A stretch of 64,000 nt of DNA from Cymbidium sinense (Eukaryota; Streptophyta; Magnoliopsida; Asparagales; Orchidaceae), in contig JAKCPB010000350.1 in the NCBI GenBank assembly GCA_021442155.1, positions 62,001 through 126,000 on the forward strand, read 5' to 3'. The notes beneath the pieces are model-generated. The model was not told where the DNA came from. It searched no databases and saw only the letters and a program-made list of their open reading frames with translations. This document shows positions 59,010-64,000 of the stretch, in pieces (position 1 is the stretch's first letter; each line of letters opens with the position of its first letter). A program made the position numbers and the translations under genes.

Positions 59010-62000
59010 TTTTTTATTATTATTTAATTTAGTTATTTGGTTTTTTTAGTTTTAGGGTTTAGGTTTAGGGTTTAGGGTTTAGGGTTTTTTTTTGGTTTAG
59101 GCTTTATTTAGGGTTTATTTAGGTTTAGGGTTTTTAAATTTTTAGGTTTAGGATTATTTAGTTATAGTTTATTTTATTTATTTTAGTTTTTTTTATTTTA
59201 TAATTTATTTATGTTTATTTTTATTTTATTTAGTTTACTTTATTTATTTTAGTTTTATTTTTTTTTTAGTTTATTTTAGGTTTAGGTTTAGGTTTAAGTT
59301 TAGGTTTAAGTTTTAATTTTATTTTTTATGTTGGGTTTATTTTGTTGGTTTAGGTTTAGGTTTTTTTTATTTTTAGGTTTATTTTTAACTTAGGTTTAGG
59401 TTTATTTTAGTTTAGTTTAGGTTTATTTAGTTTATTTTTTATTTATTTTATTTTATAATTTTATTTGAATTTAGGTTTTTTTTTTTATTTAGTTTAATTT
59501 ATTTATTTTTAGTTTAGGTTTTTTTTATTTAGTTTATTTTTTTTATTTTTATTAGGTTTATGTTTATTTTTTAGTTTAGTTTTTATTTTATATTTTAGGT
59601 TTAGGTTTTATTTTTTTTATGTTAGGTTTTATTTTATTATTTTAGGTTTAGTTTAGGTTTATTTTAGGTTTATTTTAGTTTAGGTATTTATTTTAGTTTA
59701 TTTTATTTTATTTAGTTTAGGTTTAGGTTTATTTTATTTTAGGTTTAAGTTTTCTTTATTTTAGTTTTATTTATGATAGTTTAGGTTTAAATTTATTTTA
59801 GGTTTTGGATTTTTTTTAGTTTAGGGTTTATGTTTTATCTTTTATTTATTTTTAGGTTTCTTTATAGGTTTAAGTTTTTATTTCATTTTTATTTTATTTT
59901 ATTTTCGGTTTATTTTATTATTATTTTATGTTTAGTTTTTATTTTATTTAGGTTTTTTATTTTTAAGTTAATTTATTTTTTTAGTTTAGTTTACATTTTT
60001 ATTTATTTTATTTGAGTTTAGTTTTATTTTTAGGTTTAGGTTTCGATTTAGGTTTTGATTTTAATATAATTTAATTTATTTTATTTAGGTTTTGGTTTTT
60101 ATTTATTTTATTTTTAGGTTTTATTTAATTTAGGTTTAACTTTTAGGTTTTTTTAGGGTTTAGGATTTTAGGGTAGGTTTTAGTTTTAAGTTTAGGGATT
60201 AGGTTTAGGGTTTAGTGTTTGGTTTAGTTTTATAGTTTAGGGTTTAGGGTTTAGGGTTTAGACTTTAGGTTTAGGGTTAGGTTTAGGTTTAGGGTTTAGG
60301 TTTAGATTTAGGTTTAGGGTTTTTTAGGGTTTAGGGTTTAGTTTATGGTTTTTTAATTTTTTATTTTTTAAATTATGTAAACTAGTAGGTTTGGTTTATT
60401 TATTTTATTTTTATTTATTTTTTTAGTTTATTTAGTTTAGATTTAGGTTTAGATTTTTTTTTATTTAGGTTTATGTTTATTTTTTTATTTATTAGTTTTA
60501 TTTTTTTAGGTTAATTATTTAGTTTAGATTTTTTTATTAGTTTTTATTTACTTTGATTATTTATTTTATTTTAAATTTATTTTTTATTTTATTTAGGTTT
60601 TTTTTATTTTTGTTTAGTTTGTTTAGGTTTGTATTTATTTTATTTAGTTCAATTTTTTTTTTTTTAGGTTTATGTTTAGGGTTTAGTTTATGTTTTTTTA
60701 TTATTTTTTATTTTTTAGGTTTTCTTATTTTTAGTTTATTTAGTTTAGGTTTAGGTTTTATTTAGGGTTTAGGGTTTATTTATTTAGGGTTTAGGGTTTA
60801 GGATTTAGTTTATTTTGTTTTGTTTATTTAGGGTTTTTTAGTTTAGGTTTAAGTTTTTTTTTTTTAGGGTTTTTAGTTTAGGTTTTTTATTTTAATTTAG
60901 GTTTAGTTTTTTAGTTTTATTTTAGTTTAGGTTTAGGTTTTTTTATTTTATTTTTTTTATGTTTAAGTTTAGAGTTTATTTTATGTTTACTTTTATATTT
61001 TATTTTTAGGTTTAAGTTTATTTTAGTTTATTATATTTTATATAATTTAGGTTTTAGTTTAGTTTATTTTAGGTTTATTTATTTTACTTTGGTTTATTTT
61101 TATTTTAGGTTTATATTTTATTTTATTTTAGGTTTAGTTTTTTTTTTAGTTAGGGGTTAAGTTTTATTTTTTATTTATTTTTTAGGTTTTGGTTTTATTT
61201 AGTTTTTTTAATATTATTTATTTTAGGTTTATTTTATTTTAATTTATGTTTAGTTTTTTATATTTGTTTAGGTTTTATTCTTAGGTTTATTTTATTTTTT
61301 TAGTTTAGTTTAGGTTTTATTCATTTTATTTTATTTATTTAGTTTAGTTTAGGTTTTATTTTATTTTATTTTTAGGTTTATTTAATTTATGTTTAGGTTT
61401 TAGGGTTTAGGGTTTAGGGTTTAGGTTTATGATTTAGGGTTTATTTTAGGTTTAGGGTTTGGGGTTTAGTTTAGATTTTAGGGTTTAGGTTTAGGTTTAG
61501 GTTTTTTAGGTTTAGGGTTTTAGGTTTATTGGGTTTAGTTAGGGTTTATTTATTTAATGTTTAGGGCTTAGGGTTTAGTTTAGGGTTTAGGGTTTAGGGT
61601 TTAGGGTTTATAGGGTTTGGATTTTTTTAGGTTTAGTTTTTTAGGTTTATGGTTTAGGTTTTTTATTTAGGTTTAGTTTAGGGTTTTTTTTGTTTTAGTT
61701 TAGGTTTTATTTAAGATTTTTTAGGGTTGTAGGTTTAGGGTTTAGTTTAGTTTAGGATTTAATTTTATATTTTTTTATTTTATTTATTTATTTATTTATT
61801 TTAATTAAGTACCTTTGATAGGTTTATTTTAGATCTAAGGTTTGTGATGTTTTATTTTAGGGTTTAGGTTTTTTATTTAGGTTTTAAGGTTTAGGTTTAC
61901 TTTTTTATTTATTTAGTTACTTTAGGTTTAGTTTTAGGTTTTGAGGTTTGAGGTTTAAGGTTTAGGGATAGAGTTTAGGGTTTAGGGTTTAGTGTTTAAG

Positions 62001-63960
62001 GTTTAGGGTTTTAGGGATTATGACTTTAGGGTTTTGTGTTTAAGGAATAGGGTTTTTTAGGGTTTAGGGTTTAGGGTTTAGGGATGTAGGTTTAGGGTTT
62101 ATGATTTAGGGTTTATTATTTTTTTAAAAAAAATTAAGTAAACTAGTAGGTTTAGGTTTATTTCATTTATTTAATTTAAGTTTTTTATTTTATTTTTTTT
62201 ATTTTTATTTATATTTAGGTTTTTTATTTTAGTTTATTTTTTTTATTAACTTTAGGTTTAATTTTATTTTTTAGTTGGGCTTTATTTTTATTTTTTTAAA
62301 TTTTAGGTTTTACTTTTAATTTTTAATTTATCTTTTTAGGTTTAGGTTTTTGGATTTTATTTTAGGTTTTCTTTGAGCTTTTATTTTTTAGTTTAGATTT
62401 TATTTTAGGTTTTAATTAAGCTTTTATTTTATTTTATTTTATTTTATGTTTAGTTCATATTTTATTTAGGTTTTTTTATTCATAGGCATATTTTATTTTT
62501 TAGTTTAGTTTTGGTTTTATTTTTATTTTATTTTTATTTTTTTAGGTTTAGGTTTTAATTTAGGTTTTATTTTATTTTATTTATTTCATTTATTTAGGTT
62601 TAGGTTTTATTTATTTTATTTTTAATTTTATTTAGTTTTGGTTTAGGTTTTAGGTTTTAGTTTAGGGTTTTTTTAGATTTAGGTTTATTTACTTTAGGGT
62701 TTAAGATTTTAGGGTTTTAGGGTTTAGGGTTTAATTTTAGGGTTTATGATTTGGTTTAGTGTTTAGGCTTTAGTTTAATCTTTTTTTAGGTTTAGGATTT
62801 AGGTTTAAGGTTTTATGGTTTAGGATTTAGGTTTAGTGGTTTAGGATTTAGTTTTAGGGTTAGGTTTATTTATTTTGGGTTTATGGTTTTAGGTTTAGGG
62901 TTTAGGTTTAAGGTTTAGTTTAGGTTTAGGGTTAAAGTTTAGGGTTTATGGTTTAGAGCTTAGGTTTTAGGGTTTAAGTTTAGGTTTAGGGTTAGTTTTA
63001 GGGTTAAGGGTTTATTTAGGGTTTTTTTAGGGTTATGATTTTAGGTTTAGGGTTTATGGTTAGGGGTTTAGGTTTTAGGTTTAGTTTTAGGGTTTAGGTT
63101 TTTTTAAATATTATTATGGTTTAGGTTTTTATTTAGTTTATTTTTTCTCATTTTAGTTTATTTTTTATTTATTTTTTAATTTATTTTTTTGTTTAATTTA
63201 GTTATTTTATGTTTATTTGTTTTAGGTTATTTGTTTTAGTTATTTTTAGGTTTAGGTTTAGGTTTATGTTTATTTTTTTTGTTTAGTTTTATTTTTTTAT
63301 TTTTTAGTTTAGGTTTATTTTTTTATTTTAGGTTTTTATAGGTTTCATTTTTTATTTTAGGATTAGTTTAAATTTTTTTAGGTTTAGATTTAGGTTTTTT
63401 GTTTAGGTTTATTTTTAGGTTTATTTTTTTAAGTTTAGGTTTATATTTTTAGTTTATTTTATTTATTTGTTAGGTTTCAATTTAGTTTATTTTAGGTTTT
63501 GGTTTAGGTTTTATTTATTTTAGTTTAGTTTATTTTGTTTATTTTATGTTTAGGTTTTTTTGTAGTTTAGGGTTTAGGTTTTATTTTTTATCTATTTTTA
63601 GGTTTTATTTTTTAGGTTTAAGTGTTTATTTAGTTTTTATTTTATTTATTTTTTATTTACTAGTTTTATTTTATTTTTTGGTTTAGTTTATATTTTTTAT
63701 TTATTTTATTTATTTACTTTATTTTTTTATTTTATTTTATTTTTTTAGGTTTAGGTTTTAGTTTAGTTTAGTTTTTTTTAATTATTTTTATTTTTAGGTT
63801 TTATTTAGTTTAGGTTTAGGTTTTTATGTTTTTAGGGTTTATGGTTTAGGGTATATGGTTTAGGGTTTAGGTTTTGGGGTTTAGGGTTTTGGGTTTAGAG
63901 TTGTAGGTTAGGGTTCAGGATTTCGTTTAAGGTTTAGGGTTTTTGGTTTTTTTTTTTAAA
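59004..63960 (+). repeat. Terminal series of T-rich blocks and TTTAGGG arrays
   Basis: At least three composite units. Landmarks lie near 60373 (AATTATGTAAACTAG) and 62135 (AAATTAAGTAAACTAG). Arrays lie at about 59040-59130, 60150-60350, 60765-60830, 61395-61760, 61930-62125, 62690-63110 and 63825-63945, with T-rich blocks between. The frames at 59830-60015 and 60553-60765 are T-rich repeat. No GRP fragment is seen between 58.8 and 63.96 kb and no gene is visible. Confidence 0.8.
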
Positions 63961-64000
63961 ATAGAGAACAAATTCATATTCCACATTTTTTTTTTCTGTT
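63961..64000 (-). pseudogene. GRP 3' UTR start, copy 17 (cut by window end)
   Basis: The window ends inside the outer 3' UTR of another antisense GRP fragment: AGAGAACAAATTCATATTCC then ACATTTTTTTTT. It lies after a TTTAGGG array, exactly as in the other copies, so the repeat family continues beyond the window. Confidence 0.7.

Noticed and set aside
1..64000. CRISPR-like array from regularly spaced repeats
   Set aside because: The repeats are telomere heptamers and 1-2 kb composite units without unique spacers, in a plant nuclear context.

Overview
The window is plant nuclear DNA, almost entirely repetitive, with no intact gene that I can support. The Arabidopsis-type telomere heptamer TTTAGGG and its variants occur from the first kilobase to the last, always with the G-rich strand on +. 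The other recognisable pieces are also plant-like: the last exon of a glycine-rich RNA-binding protein, an RTE-type LINE 3' end with a TTG tail, and a Ty3/gypsy pol remnant that looks like the Tat lineage. A subtelomeric or large interstitial telomere-like domain is the simplest reading. The species cannot be told from this sequence.

Layout. Positions 1-26667 and 43576-64000 are one family of composite repeats. A typical unit has: a TTTAGGG array of about 0.1-0.5 kb; an A-rich tract with the landmark TTAAGTAAACC; a T-rich block of about 0.7-1 kb, very poor in C on +, built from TTTAGG, TTTA and TTTTA words whose order recurs from unit to unit; a second TTTAGGG array; and, in many units, an antisense fragment of up to about 490 bp holding the 3' end of a glycine-rich RNA-binding protein gene (end of the RRM, glycine-rich tail, stop and 3' UTR). 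I find 17 such fragments, from nearly complete to barely visible. Between 17.1 and 22.2 kb the units recur at about 1.7 kb. Three fragments (2.2, 22.2 and 23.4 kb) break at about the same place and run straight into T-rich sequence, which defines a subfamily.

Interruptions. A retroposed, unidentified 1.8 kb sequence lies at 4570-6357, an RTE LINE 3' fragment at 12.8-13.4 kb, and a degenerate AT-rich satellite at 15.96-16.8 kb. The largest is a compound block at about 26668-43575. It cuts GRP fragment 9 and holds a large imperfect inverted repeat (29.3-32.05 kb), AT-rich and GATC-rich tracts, a 104-bp tandem repeat, a decayed Ty3/gypsy polyprotein (38.1-39.5 kb) with a direct-repeat-bearing 3' noncoding region, and a second copy of the AT-rich satellite. 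The satellite plus its adjacent GRP fragment is duplicated (15.97-17.65 and 42.64-44.2 kb). A shared premature stop codon shows the two copies have one origin.

Caution. Right of about 52 kb the GRP fragments are strongly eroded and C almost vanishes from +. Short islands at 9.0, 24.5 and 25.5 kb carry TCAGGG and CCAGGG words in place of TTTAGGG. These may be real decay and real variants, or long-read consensus errors over telomere-like repeats. Raw-read checks should come before any biological reading of these parts. The many short open frames made of F, L, Y and I residues come from T-rich repeats and are not listed as genes.
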